Assembly: GCA_035079385.1 (NCBI GenBank)
Contig: JAVHKY010000028.1
Coordinates: 2,294,001 to 2,358,000 of the forward strand
Origin: Aspidiotus rigidus
Taxonomy: Eukaryota; Arthropoda; Insecta; Hemiptera; Diaspididae
Length of the DNA stretch: 64,000 nt
Direction of reading: 5' to 3'
The notes beneath the pieces were generated by a model that did no database searches, was not told the DNA's origin, and worked only from the letters and a program-made list of their open reading frames with translations. Positions 52,073-63,529 of the stretch are shown one piece after another (within the stretch, counting starts at the first letter, position 1; each line of letters begins with the position of its first letter). The position numbers were made by a program, and so were the translations under genes.

Positions 52073-53452
52073 CTATTGGCCTGTCTGCTGTGGCGTTGAT
52101 GCCCCCGATGACGAATCCGATGTATCAACCAGCCTCTTCCTCGGTCTCCCCTGCAATCTCTTACCAACTGGTGTGTATTGGAGCATCTGTTTTGGTGACC
52201 GTTCCTCGTCCATACGGTCAACGTGTTCCCTCCATTTCTTACGATAAGCTTTAATCTTTAATATCACTGGTGTTGTTTGGAGTTCGTTCATGATGTCAAC
52301 ATATCTCTTCCTATCGCGCAGCGTATACCCAGCCGTTCTCCTCATGAACCGCATTTCCGCAGCTGTAATCTGTTTCTTATCTGCCTTCCTCAGGGCCCAA
52401 GCTTCGCATCCATACTTCAACATGGGTACGGCAAAAGTATTGTAGATTTTTAGCCTTGTTTCGCGTCGGACATTGTTTCCTGCTACCACTCGGTTTATGA
52501 GGCCGGCTACCTTCAGAAACTTGGAAATTTTACTGTTTACGTCAACTTCACCCAGGTACGATACATCACTTCCTAGGTACTTGAAGCTGTTAACTTGTTC
52601 TATTATGTGCTCGTCTATGACAATTTTTGATCTTACCGGATCCTTTCCTAGGAATGCTATCACTTTGATTTTCCCGGTTGAAATTTTCATGTTGTACCGT
52701 TGCGCTGTTACTGCCAGATTATATACTGCTCGCTGTAGTTCATCCTCTGTCTCAGCCAATATAACTTGGTCATCAGCAAACAAGACCGTTTCCATTCGTT
52801 TTGTTCCCTCAATTTTTACGCCCTTTGGCTGCGTCTTGTAACATTCTTTCAGTATTTGGTCCATGTATATATTAAATAGGACACAAGAGGCAGGGCATCC
52901 TTGTCTTACTCCTTGGTTGAATTTTATATAATCTGACACCTGGTTCTCTAGTCGTACACAAATTTCGGTGTCACTGTACATGGTTCTTAACAGGCCGATT
53001 GTTGGCTCTGGTATTTCTTGTTCAAGCAGTATTTCAATTAACTTTCCTCTTTCAACGCGGTCGTACGCTTTCTCGAAATCAATAAAACATAGGTGCGTTT
53101 CCAGGTTGAACTCAACTCTCTTTTCAATAAGCAGTTTTACTGTATATGCAGCGTCAGTACATGAACGGCCACTTCGGAAACCATTCTGTGATTCCAGGAG
53201 GAATGCATCCGCAATTGGGTTTATGACATTTGTCACTAATCTGGCGAGGATCTTATAACCTGCACATAGGAGACTAATGCCGCGATAGTTTTCCATTTTC
53301 GTCATGTCGCCCTTCTTAAATAGCGCTGCGATTATTGCTTTCCTGAAATCATCTGGGATTTGGTTTTTCTTACCCAGGAGATTGTAGAACTTCAAGAGTC
53401 GTTTTTTGAACGATGGTGTTGCATATTTATATAGTTCTGCTGGTATGTTGTA
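52073..53452 (-). pseudogene. non-LTR (LINE) reverse transcriptase, 5'-truncated
   Basis: A 440-codon minus-strand frame plus an open upstream extension (about 53452). It contains ENYRGISLLCAGYKILARLV, SQNGFRSGRSCTDAAYTVKL, FIDFEKAYDRVERGKLI, GVRQGCPASCVLFNIYMDQI and VLFADDQVILA with the catalytic Asp pair. Thumb and C-terminal motifs follow (KYLGSDVSYLGEVD; MLKYGCEAWALRKADK). A GRPRKR-containing tail precedes the stop. The RT domain is intact, but endonuclease and ORF1 are absent, as in 5'-truncated copies. It is a different LINE family from the one at 13.4-14.8 kb. It abuts BEL integrase sequence on its 5' side. Confidence 0.9.
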
Positions 53453-53574
53453 TATTCAAAGGTCCGGGTATAGAAAACTATTATCACGGGCTCCGTTATC
53501 AATAACACAAGACAAACAAACTAAAGATGAAACATACAATCTTCAGACGGAGATCAACGTGATTGCATCAGATA

Positions 53575-54300
53575 CAACTGCTACAGTACCTGTACGCATC
53601 ACAAGGTTCCATCCCAAGCCCCTCCAGAGAATTCTGTACCAAATAGCTGACATAATCAACAGTCGGCCACTCACAGAAGTTCCCTCTGACGAGGCGGTGG
53701 AAGTACTCACACCCAGCCACTTCCTCCGCCTAGGAGGCAGCAACGTCAACGCCGCAGTCAACCGCCTGTAAGACTCTGCTAACATACTACGCCAGAGTTA
53801 CTCAGAAGTTCAAAAGTATGTGGATCTCTTCGGACAGATCTTCCGTCAAGAATATTTCAACTTCCTCAAATCCACATATCCCTTACGCCACCGTCATCCC
53901 CGTGGCTCCCGCTCATTCAAACCAAAGGTGGGGGAAGTTGTTCTTCTTAAGGAACCTAACCTCACAAGAACCTCCTGGCCCCTGGGCCGCATAGAGCGTG
54001 TTCAAGAACGTCAAGCCGAGGTGCGGATCTGCACCAAGAACGCTTCTCTACCGCTCAACAAGTCATTCCCAACCAAGGTAAAGCTTGTGCCTTTCTGCAG
54101 GCTCTACCCTCTTGAATTGTTGGAAGAACCACCATCTCCAACCTCACCACCCTCAACTCAAGGGTCCCAACCAACTCCAATGGAGGTGGATGTCTCGGTA
54201 CCGACCCCAGCAGCCACCCCCATACCTACCGACTCGTAAGATAGGCACCCCTCCATCCTTGGTCTCACCTCTAGCCTTCCACCTCCGGTGCAAGACTCCG
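53575..54300 (+). pseudogene. BEL/Pao integrase C-terminal domain
   Basis: The frame encodes LQRILYQIADIINSRPLTEV, SDEAVEVLTPSHFLRLGG, then after a stop at 53770 QRYV-like helices, TYPLRHRHPRGSRSFKPKVG and VVLLKEPNLTRTSWPLGRIE. This is the DUF5641-type C-terminus of BEL/Pao integrases. It continues into a Pro/Ser/Thr-rich tail to the stop at 54237. A short GC-rich 3' segment then reaches the PPT. The catalytic core upstream is missing or replaced by LINE sequence. Confidence 0.85.
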
Positions 54301-54311
54301 GCCGGGGGGAG

Positions 54312-54628
54312 TGTCGAAAATGTGGCACTGGACCACGCATCCGACCTTCGATTCTCACTCCTATCGAAATCGAAAGGTAAAGTATCGATCGTGCACGTCA
54401 CGTGATCTAACCCCGCGACGTCAAAAACTTCCACACTCATCTCGCAACCGTCCAGCCTTGCACTAACAAATCCGTCATTCCTTGCTTCACGTGTTGTGTC
54501 TTCAGTTTGACTAAGTGAAAATTCATATTTATATTTCTAATAATTATCGTTCGTCTTGCGAATTGTGTTCATTCGAGTTCATTACGTAAAGCTACCCTAG
54601 CAGACAAAGAACTTCATCAAATTCAGTA
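54312..54628 (+). mobile_element. probable 3' LTR of the BEL/Pao element
   Basis: A purine tract (GGCCGGGGGGAG) directly precedes TGTCGAAAATGTGGCACTGG, the expected PPT-LTR junction 75 bases after the integrase stop. The 3' limit is placed at a CAGTACA near 54622-54628 and is uncertain. No second LTR is in the window. Confidence 0.55.
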
Positions 54629-56780
54629 CATACGTATGATGTAGAGCGCGCTATGTTATTACGCACACTGACCACCATACGACACCACGTAGCCGAAGTC
54701 AGAGAATGTATGCAAAAATTACAGAGCTTTGATCTGTGGAACTTTATAATATACAATTTAATTTCATGAGAAGTTTTGGTTATTGGTTTTGGCTTTCTAG
54801 GGTTACAAAGTATTGTCTATAAGTAAGTCGACGTTATGCCCGTTACTAGGAAACTAGCGATTAGATCATCATAAGGTACAACCTTTGTAGAGGACGAGGA
54901 CGATACGTATTATTCATTCCATCATTTAAATTTCAACGTACGTTGTCGCCTCATCAGATAGGCATCCCTTTTGAACATCGCGACTAATTTTGTTTTGTAC
55001 ACCTCTTCATAAACCAAATTAATCCCGCGCGTATGAGTCGGGTTACCGACAGTCGCGACTCGATTGTCGCTCTACCGTCGGCGTCACCGTCGACATCATC
55101 TCAGCAAGAAGCAAATACTATATACTAGCAGTCAATTCTGTACAGAGATGAGATGTAATGTACAGCGTCTACTGTATATCATACATAATACTTATAAGAT
55201 GCCAAATACAATATACTGCCTAGATAGGTCGCAGCAGCGCGTACCAAAATTGAGAATACAACATTATACATATAATAGCCAGAGGGGAGGTCGTCTCGCG
55301 CTTCAATTATAAAACTATAACAAACGCTTTTATGATTATTTATCAATAAAAATTATTATCTTTTGTGCCGGAATGAATTCGATTCCTTTTTTGTGCGCGC
55401 GTTGTTGTTGTTGTTTTTTTTTTTTTGTTTTATCCGAACGTCATGTAATACAATAGCGAGTTGATAGTTATTGGACGGGCGAAACAATGCTGACAGTAAT
55501 AACTTCTTACCAGGGAGAATTAGATGTCCTCGCTGCGACGTCTACCGATAACGAGCGATCTACCATTTGTCGCGTCTCTCGATGACCTTTATCGAAGTCG
55601 CGTGCACGCGATTTTCGCCGCGGACTCTTTAAAGAGGTGCGAAAAAGCCGCGTTCGCTTCACACTCCACCTTAGGTCGGCGGCCTTTTTTTTCTTCTTCT
55701 ATCACTCTCTGCCCAAGATTGGAAACTGTAAGCGTTATCCCGATGGGAGGTGCGACGCAAACGCCGATGCTTTTTATAACAATTCGGTCGAGCGCCTCAT
55801 TTATAGCCCTGTCGATTCATTTTTCATTAAGCGAGCTTAAAAGAAGAAGTTAATGTTTCGCCAGCTACCTGGATACTCTTTTACACTCTTAGTAAGACAA
55901 TCATTATCGCTCTGCACGGGGCACAGCACCGAGGCGCCCACCATTACATTGACCGTGAGAACTGATTCGCGCTTATTGTATTACGCCATACCTCGTACAC
56001 TGCGCTTTTTGCCGGCAACCACGCGGCATAATCTAGTCGTCTAATTACCTAACATCTCGCGTCAAAGAGAGAGAGAGAAAAAAAAAGATACCAGCACCTT
56101 TAAAAGAATACATCGCGTACCACGATAAAGAATAGAGTGTAAAGAAATACGAAAGAGCTCTAATCAAATCGAAGAGTAGTATACGTACAAACGGGTAGTA
56201 ATTCCCGTGATTGATTATTATACCATGTCGCGGAGTGAAAAACGAATGCAAAGTTCGTTCGAGTTATGAAATCTTAGTTTTTAAAAGTTCATGAGATGTG
56301 TAACGAGTCGACTTGAAGTCGCATTTCCTCCCACTTACATTGAAGAATGGTATTAGCAGTCTACAGCCATCAGGAAGTACAAAATGAATGAACTCTGAAT
56401 TCCCCTCCCATAGTCAAAGGGCTAAACGATATCTTCAAGCTTCTATATCTACTACTACTTTTAGTGATAGGAGGAAGATGTAGACTTAAGAATCTCAAAA
56501 TGGTACCGTCTTCTCACAAGACGAGGTATGTCACAGATTTGATGAATAATTTATTAGTATCATCGGATCCACATACATCTCAATTCTGCGTAGTGAAAAG
56601 CAATATAGATCAACTACCGGGTTCCGAACTAAAGGAAATATTGCAAAATTCACAGCAAACGCCATCATTTCCTGAGAGATCAACGAAATAATGTCAAGAT
56701 GACAGTGATGACGACAGGAACGATGAATAAAAAATTATTAAGATGTTTCTATAATACAAAGGAGAAGACTCGCAATTTGT
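54629..56780. other. CpG-rich sequence without a recognised gene
   Basis: CG-rich words (GTCGCGACTCGATTGTCGC, GTCGGCGTCACCGTCGAC) between about 54890 and 56310 resemble the stretch at 23.4-24.7 kb. Short frames at 55064, 55524 and 55853 have no recognisable domains and no consistent exon signals. A frame at 56464-56691 (KMVPSSHKTRYVTDLMNNLL) is unassigned. Possibly old single-copy host DNA. Confidence 0.4.
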
Positions 56781-56789
56781 TTTCAAATA

Positions 56790-57010
56790 GGCTCGCTTAC
56801 TACTGATTCACGATTTTGTGTACATTTAAATACTCGGTTTCGTTTGGCGCTGAAAGAAGGTGTTTTCCGATTTCAGTTTCCGGATACGCCATTTACCATG
56901 AAGAAAATCTCGTGAACTGGGGTTCAGCGAAACAAAAATTGATAGCACTCTCATCTACGGCCGCCGAAATACTGGCTATCAGCGAACATCTCGACATATA
57001 CCTCTATCTG
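56790..57010 (+). pseudogene. Ty1/copia RNase H fragment
   Basis: The frame contains SGYAIYHEENLVNWGSAKQK then LIALSSTAAEILAISEHLD, the highly conserved copia RNase H region (SxxGY.F...I.W.SKKQ..VALSSTEAEY.A). The Glu of the second motif is replaced in part (TAAEI), and frames break on both sides. No LTR is recognised. Confidence 0.8.
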
Positions 57011-57380
57011 AAATTTATTGAGAATGATATCGTTTATTTCCTTTACCGTTTCATTTGTTGGGGCCAAGATTGCTCTTTCAGTCATGAACTTCATATTTTT
57101 GGTCCCAAGCTCTCTCACATCACCCCATATTGCATTGATGAATTCTCCTAAATTTTCTTTATGTTGATATAAGTTTGTGAAATCAATACTTATTGGTCTC
57201 CGGGTATTTACTTGGATTTACATTCTTTTACATCAATAATAAGATGTGTTTTCTAAATTTCGATAAACTTGGGAATAATATTTTCAATTTACCTTTTTCA
57301 ACTGCTAGTAAAATATTTGAAAAATTTTTCATAGTTACTGAATCATTTAATAGCATTTTTTTTGAGAAAGAGGACTCAGT

Positions 57381-58690
57381 TTTTTGATACGGGGTCATAA
57401 GTGTGAGCTCTTTGAACTTGCGCGTTCAGACAAAGGTGATCGACTATTTGGGATGCGCAAGATTTTTCCGAGCAGGCTTTTGGGTAATACAGTTCAAATA
57501 TCTCAGTTTTAACTTTGTCCAGCATTTCAAACAGCTTAAAATTAGAGTCACTCGAACGGTTTCCCATCCAGATAAAGTCCGACCCAATCTGTGGAAAGAA
57601 TATTACTCGAACTACGAGGTACAAGAAGCTTTGAAGAAGATAAGTCAATTTTCAACAAATGATCGCCTTTATACATTGGCTAATCACTAGCCAAGAATTT
57701 ATGAACGCCGCCTCAGAGGCCATCTTCTGTTCGTTTGGTATTGGGTTTTTTTGTTTAAAATTTAGTTATTTAATTTTAGATTAGCTTGTAATAAACTTAT
57801 ATTGTTTTGTAAAATAATTGTATTTTAATCTAGACATGAGTGTCAGAGATCATGTCTGGGTAGTTGGGAAGTCTGGGAAGATACTCCTAATTTATTTTTC
57901 AGAGAAGTCTGTAGAGATACTTATAGAAATGGAAATTTTGATAATACATATTAATTGTATTAGTATTTCATAGAAGACGTACTTCTGTACCACCCGCCAA
58001 CCATTAATCAGATTTTTGATACGGGGTCATAATGGTGAGCTCTTTGAACTTGCGCGTTCAGACAAAGGTGATCAACTATTTGGGATGCGCAAGATTTTTC
58101 CGCGCAGGCTTGTGGGTAATACAGTTCAAATACTGTACCTTAATTTTAACTCTGTCCAGCATTTCAAACAGAATCAATGCGGTTTCTCAATTTATGGCCA
58201 GATATACCAGACAAAGTCATACTCGAGCTCTGTGGCTATTTGTAAATTACTCCGATTGTATTACTCGCTTGAGTATGACTTCATCTGGAATTTCAAACAG
58301 CTTAAAATTAGAGTCATTTGAACGGTTTCCCATCCAGATAAAGTCCGACCCAATCTGTGGAAAGAATATTACTTGAACTGCGAGGTACAAGAAGCTCTAA
58401 AGAAGGTAAGTAAATTTCAACAAATGATCGCCTTCATACATTGGCTAATCACTAGCCAAGAATATATGAACGCCGCCTCAGAGGCCACCTTCTGTTCGTT
58501 TGGTATTGTGTATTTTTGTTTAAAATTTAGTTATTTAATTTTAGATTAGCTTGTAATAAACTTATATTTTTTTTGTAAAATAATTGTATTTTAATCTAGA
58601 CATGAGTGTTAGAGATCACGTCTGGGTAGTTGAGAAGTCTGGGAAGATACTCCTAATTTATTTTTCAGAGAAGTCTGTAGAGATACTCTG
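57381..58690. repeat. tandem duplication, period 632 bp, with an internal deletion in copy 1
   Basis: Copy 1 (57381-58012) and copy 2 (58013 to about 58690) share GATACGGGGTCATAA, GAACTTGCGCGTTCAGACAA, ATCCAGATAAAGTCCGACCC and GAACGCCGCCTCAGAGGCCA. Copy 2 has about 125 additional bases between two occurrences of ATTTCAAACAG; copy 1 has only one. That is the footprint of a deletion between 11-base direct repeats. Frames in both copies are short and unrecognised. Confidence 0.9.
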
Positions 58691-58748
58691 AACTTATTTT
58701 ATAGAGACGAGTGTTTACCGGCAGTTACTTTGCAGTTCTGTAATTATA

Positions 58749-58865
58749 ATGTCGATTGTAACATCAGGGTTGATTATTTTATTTCTCGGAATAGTATCAT
58801 CAGTAAACCCGGCGCCAGTACCACAGATTCAAGCCATGCTGCGAGTTGCAAATGATTCGCCATAA
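58749..58865 (+). CDS. possible 38-aa secreted peptide
   Basis: The frame starts MSIVTSGLIILFLGIVSSVN and continues PAPVPQIQAM to a stop after 38 residues. A short N-region, a hydrophobic core of Leu/Ile/Phe and a small-residue site before Asn-Pro match a signal peptide. The mature part would be about 20 residues, or the frame may be the first exon of a longer gene. No conservation evidence is available. Confidence 0.3.
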   Translation: MSIVTSGLIILFLGIVSSVNPAPVPQIQAMLRVANDSP

Positions 58866-58976
58866 GTCTGGGAAGATACTCTGTCACTACTATACTTTTA
58901 TTATTCTGTTTACATTATGGCAGTTGATTACAATAAGATTTATGAACTGTAACGTAGTTCAACTAAAAGTATTTAC

Positions 58977-59310
58977 TTGGCTCTTCCAATTGCTGGAGAT
59001 GGTAGTTGCTTCTATCACGCAACTTCTTATCACTTCTTTGAGGGGACTTCTAACCACCATCAAGAGATATGTAGAAATAGCATTCAAACATATCCTGAAG
59101 AATTTGAACCTTTTCTTGATGGAGAAAGTGGCAATATCAAAATGCTTATAGAAAATATGTCAAGAAATAATTCATAGGCTGATCAACATGAAATTTTGGC
59201 TGTCGCTCGGCATTATAATTGTCAAATTTGCGTATAATAAACATTCATCTTCGAGTTCTATAACTCTGAGAGGGTGTTTTTTCGAATACGAAGGCACGTA
59301 ACAATGATAT
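58977..59310 (+). pseudogene. OTU-type cysteine protease fragment
   Basis: The frame has LPIAGDGSCFYHATSYHFFE, the OTU active-site motif (D-G-x-C-[FL]-[FY]) with the nucleophilic Cys, then HHQEICRNSIQTYPEEFEPF. After one stop near 59175, ADQHEILAVARHYNCQICVY follows, the conserved A-D-xx-E-xx-A-x-A motif. The catalytic His at the C-terminus is not reached, since the frame decays before a poly-T tract. OTU domains remove ubiquitin and occur in several invertebrate transposons. I treat it as a relic. Confidence 0.65.
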
Positions 59311-59343
59311 TATAACTCCGCGGGTCGAGACGAAAGATGTAAT

Positions 59344-59344
<1 letters not shown>

Positions 59345-59387
<43 letters not shown>
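59345..59387. repeat. T43 homopolymer
   Basis: A pure T run of about 43 bases, which looks like the poly-A tail of a minus-strand retroposon. No LINE or SINE body is identifiable to its left. The length may be imprecise in the assembly. Confidence 0.7.
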
Positions 59388-59388
<1 letters not shown>

Positions 59389-59589
59389 AACAAGGACCAA
59401 ATGGTCAAGTATACAAATTTTGAGTGTAAAATAATAAAGTAACATAAATGAACGTCAAATGTAACCGAGAGGTTTTTTTTATTTCAAAAATAAGCCGAAA
59501 AACCGAATAAAAAGAAGGAAAAGAATTAGTCGAAAAATTAGTCAATAAATCGAATCACTGTAGAAACACGAAAACTGTTATCAATATGA

Positions 59590-59660
59590 GTAAGAACCGC
59601 GGAGAAAGCTGCGACCGGTTTCGAACGAGCTAGTCGTTCATCATCGGGCAATACAATGAA
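59590..59660 (-). ncRNA. hammerhead-ribozyme-like motif next to the Penelope copy
   Basis: On the minus strand GATGATG, a perfect 5-bp hairpin (AACGA-CTAGC-TCGTT) and CGAAACCGGTCGCAG follow in order. The layout resembles the hammerhead core C-U-G-A-N-G-A / stem II / G-A-A-A, and Penelope-like elements are known to carry hammerhead motifs in their terminal repeats. The first core position differs from consensus, so catalytic competence is doubtful. Confidence 0.35.
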
Positions 59661-59732
59661 AGCGAAGAAAGGGCTAAGTGAAGTACGTGGAGTACAAGGA
59701 GAAAATCACATGAACAAACAGGTACACGAATA

Positions 59733-60282
59733 TTATGAAGGAGGTGTAAAATCGTAAAAATAACGTATGAACGGTGTGATAAATGTAGCACTGAGGTCAT
59801 TTACGAGTTTTGTACCGATGGATTTTGAGGTGGAGATCGTTTCAACTTCTTCTAGACGGTTCAGAAGTTTCCCTTTAGGGCATGCTCGTAGAAGTTTTGC
59901 CGAGACGTAGGAAAAATCGTGTCCCTCCTCAAGGCAATGTTTTGCCATCGCAGAATCTGTGGCTTTCTTAGTATTGTAGGCAGTACGATGGTCTGAAATC
60001 CTGGTGGATAGAGAGCGACCAGTTTGCCCTATGTACTGGGAATCGCAAGCGCCGCAGGTGAGCCGGTAAACACCAGCGTTCTTTTCTGGTGGTATTTTAT
60101 CTTTGAGCTTGATAAGGTTATTTATCGTGAGGACGGGATAAAACCCCACTTTGTAATTGTAGTGTTTTAGAAACCTTTCGAGTTTATACGACTTGTTGCC
60201 CAAGTACGGTAGCCGGATCCATTGCGTGCGGCCTGAGGTGACTGGAGTGTTTTGGTCGTCGTTGTGGTATGGAAAGAAAGCG
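59733..60282 (-). pseudogene. Penelope-like GIY-YIG endonuclease C-terminus (left arm)
   Basis: Minus-strand frame with LGNKSYKLERFLKHYNYKVG, the GIY-YIG nuclease core GVYRLTCGACDSQYIGQTGR, then TDSAMAKHCLEEGHDFSYVS and a C-terminal helix. This is the retrotransposition nuclease of Penelope-like elements, here without its RT on the same strand. It diverges head-to-head from the plus-strand RT that begins at 60283. The same arrangement is mirrored at 63.5-64.0 kb. Confidence 0.85.
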
Positions 60283-61771
60283 ATGACATCTAATCTTCTG
60301 TCTCGCACTCTGGCTCGTCTCAAAACTCTCCTCCCTCCTCTGGTAGTACAAAACTTCTTGAGTGAAGTTGAGAGTAAACAAAACGTACTCGCGAAGATTT
60401 TACATCAACACAAGCTCTCAAAACTCGAGAAGCTGGCCTCCAAGGTTGAAAACGCACCCACCACGGACTCTATTAACTTCGCCCCCCCTCTGGTGAATCA
60501 ATCTGACACAAAGTTTCCAGACGACGAACTTGAACTTCTCAAAAAGGGCAGAAAATTCGCTCTTCCTCCACTGGAGAAAGCAAACATCATCAAAAAAACT
60601 CTCGTAGCTGACCTCGCATTGGGAATCCGCACGGACGCTCGACTCAATGCGGATAATATGAAGCTGCTTCTCAACAAAATAAGCTCGGATTTAAACACCC
60701 CCTCTCCTGTTACTCGTACCTTCCTCAAACTCCGCCAACGTCTAAAGCAAGAAAATCTCGTGTTAGTGAAAGCTGATAAAGGTGAAACCTTAATCATCAT
60801 GGATCGCAGTGATTACGAAAAGAAAATGTTAGAGTTCCTTCAGCAAGCCGGCGCAAAACCTATACGTTATGCTTTTACTGAATACAACAAATCGATAAGA
60901 GCACTTCTCGACAAAAAAATCTGATATCTTCGGCTCAGACGGTGAATCACTGAAAGTCATGTGCGTTTCCAAGCCTCGCCTATACGGACAACTAAAACTA
61001 CACAAGGTTGGCCACCCCATCCGTCCTGTGGTGGCTTATTACACCCACCCTTCTTTCAAAGTCGCAAAATACCTCGCCAACTGGTTCAAAATCGTCACCG
61101 ACTTCACCCCAAAAAAAGCAATCAAGAACTCCATCGAACTTGCTAACGATTTGAAAACGAAAGTTTTTCCTCCTAATGCAAGACTGTTCTCCATCGACGC
61201 GGTCAGTATGTTTACCCGTATACCAGTCATGTATACCATTCCCCTAATGATCTCCCTCCTCCGGGAGAAACAATTGCCAGAGGATACCATCAACGAGTTT
61301 GAGGCACTCATTACCCTCTGCCTAAAAGACAATATTTGTCTTTTCCGGGAAAAAACATATCGGTTTCCAGATGGCCTTCCTATGGGTGGACCACTCTCCA
61401 CCCTGGTCGCCGAAATATTCATGGACCACATGGAAGGGGAACTTCTATCAACTCACTGTAATGCTCTTTTCTACTACGCGAGGTACATTGATGACGTCAT
61501 AGGGATCTGGAATGGCTCAGATGATGAACTGCACCAGTTCCTCGATAGTATGAACAACTTCCACGCATCCACGGAGTTTACTTTGGAAATTGGCGGCAGT
61601 TCACTCAACTATCTCGATCTCAATCTTCGCCTCGTCCCTACCCCTCTTGGCCTCACGATTGAATTTGAGATTTATAGAAAATCTACATACTCCGGCGTCT
61701 CCATAAATAACAGTTCACTCCATCCTAGGATACACAAGGTTGCCATTATAAACCACGCCATCCATCGCCTT
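60283..61771 (+). pseudogene. Penelope-like RT (left arm, plus strand), one frameshift
   Basis: The N-terminal frame (60283-60924) includes FLKLRQRLKQENLVLVKADK, which leads into the RT. It stops after DKKI because an A7 run carries one extra A. The RT frame continues (60959 onward): YGQLKLHKVGHPIRPVVAYY, SIDAVSMFTRIPV, PDGLPMGGPLSTLVAEIFMD and ARYIDDVIGIWNG with the catalytic Asp pair, then SLNYLDLNLRLVPTPLGL. It joins the 230-bp spacer at 61771 without its GIY-YIG domain. Penelope RTs are related to telomerase. The frameshift is also present in the right arm. Confidence 0.9.
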
Positions 61772-62001
61772 TCGAGTTTATACGACTTGTTGCCCAAGTA
61801 CGGTAGCCGGATCCATTGCGTGCGGCCTGAGGTGACTGGAGTGTTTTGGTCGTCGTTTTGGGTTGGTGAAGAAAGGAGGAGGCGTAAGCTTTTTCGCCTG
61901 ATCAAAGCCGGAATGTCGAGGTTTAGGCCGTTTCTGAGAGCTGTCTGTTCGATGCAGTGGATTTCCTTGCTTTTAGCTGCTGCAGAGAGAGGCAGGTGGA
62001 G
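61772..62001 (-). other. asymmetric spacer of the Penelope palindrome
   Basis: Read on the minus strand it supplies the normal RT-to-nuclease linker: LHLPLSAAAKSKEIHCIEQT, LIRRKSLRLLLSS. It continues to GNKSYKLER, where the nuclease would start. Its left 87 bases repeat 60176-60262 in direct orientation. It therefore belongs to the right-arm copy, which continues into it in frame from 62003. Confidence 0.8.
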
Positions 62002-63490
62002 AAGCCGATGGATGGCGTGGTTTATAATGGCAACCTTGTGTATCCTAGGATGGAGTGAACTGTTATTTATGGAGACGCCGGAGTATGTAGATTTTCTATA
62101 AATCTCAAATTCAATCGTGAGGCCAAGAGGGGTAGGGACGAGGCGAAGATTGAGATCGAGATAGTTGAGTGAACTGCCGCCAATTTCCAAAGTAAACTCC
62201 GTGGATGCGTGGAAGTTGTTCATACTATCGAGGAACTGGTGCAGTTCATCATCTGAGCCATTCCAGATCCCTATGACGTCATCAATGTACCTCGCGTAGT
62301 AGAAAAGAGCATTACAGTGAGTTGATAGAAGTTCCCCTTCCATGTGGTCCATGAATATTTCGGCGACCAGGGTGGAGAGTGGTCCACCCATAGGAAGGCC
62401 ATCTGGAAACCGATATGTTTTTTCCCGGAAAAGACAAATATTGTCTTTTAGGCAGAGGGTAATGAGTGCCTCAAACTCGTTGATGGTATCCTCTGGCAAT
62501 TGTTTCTCCCGGAGGAGGGAGATCATTAGGGGAATGGTATACATGACTGGTATACGGGTAAACATACTGACCGCGTCGATGGAGAACAGTCTTGCATTAG
62601 GAGGAAAAACTTTCGTTTTCAAATCGTTAGCAAGTTCGATGGAGTTCTTGATTGCTTTTTTTGGGGTGAAGTCGGTGACGATTTTGAACCAGTTGGCGAG
62701 GTATTTTGCGACTTTGAAAGAAGGGTGGGTGTAATAAGCCACCACAGGACGGATGGGGTGGCCAACCTTGTGTAGTTTTAGTTGTCCGTATAGGCGAGGC
62801 TTGGAAACGCACATGACTTTCAGTGATTCACCGTCTGAGCCGAAGATATCAGATTTTTTTGTCGAGAAGTGCTCTTATCGATTTGTTGTATTCAGTAAAA
62901 GCATAACGTATAGGTTTTGCGCCGGCTTGCTGAAGGAACTCTAACATTTTCTTTTCGTAATCACTGCGATCCATGATGATTAAGGTTTCACCTTTATCAG
63001 CTTTCACTAACACGAGATTTTCTTGCTTTAGACGTTGGCGGAGTTTGAGGAAGGTACGAGTAACAGGAGAGGGGGTGTTTAAATCCGAGCTTATTTTGTT
63101 GAGAAGCAGCTTCATATTATCCGCATTGAGTCGAGCGTCCGTGCGGATTCCCAATGCGAGGTCAGCTACGAGAGTTTTTTTGATGATGTTTGCTTTCTCC
63201 AGTGGAGGAAGAGCGAATTTTCTGCCCTTTTTGAGAAGTTCAAGTTCGTCGTCTGGAAACTTTGTGTCAGATTGATTCACCAGAGGGGGGGCGAAGTTAA
63301 TAGAGTCCGTGGTGGGTGCGTTTTCAACCTTGGAGGCCAGCTTCTCGAGTTTTGAGAGCTTGTGTTGATGTAAAATCTTCGCGAGTACGTTTTGTTTACT
63401 CTCAACTTCACTCAAGAAGTTTTGTACTACCAGAGGAGGGAGGAGAGTTTTGAGACGAGCCAGAGTGCGAGACAGAAGATTAGATGTCAT
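62002..63490 (-). pseudogene. Penelope-like RT (right arm, minus strand), one frameshift
   Basis: The mirror image of the left-arm RT. The translations of both parts are identical to those of the left arm, and the same extra A in the A7 run stops the N-terminal frame. Here the RT frame continues in frame through the spacer linker, so this copy is closer to a normal Penelope order. It stops being normal at 61772, where it runs into the inverted arm. Confidence 0.9.
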
Positions 63491-63529
63491 CGCTTTCTTT
63501 CCATACCACAACGACGACCAAAACACTCC

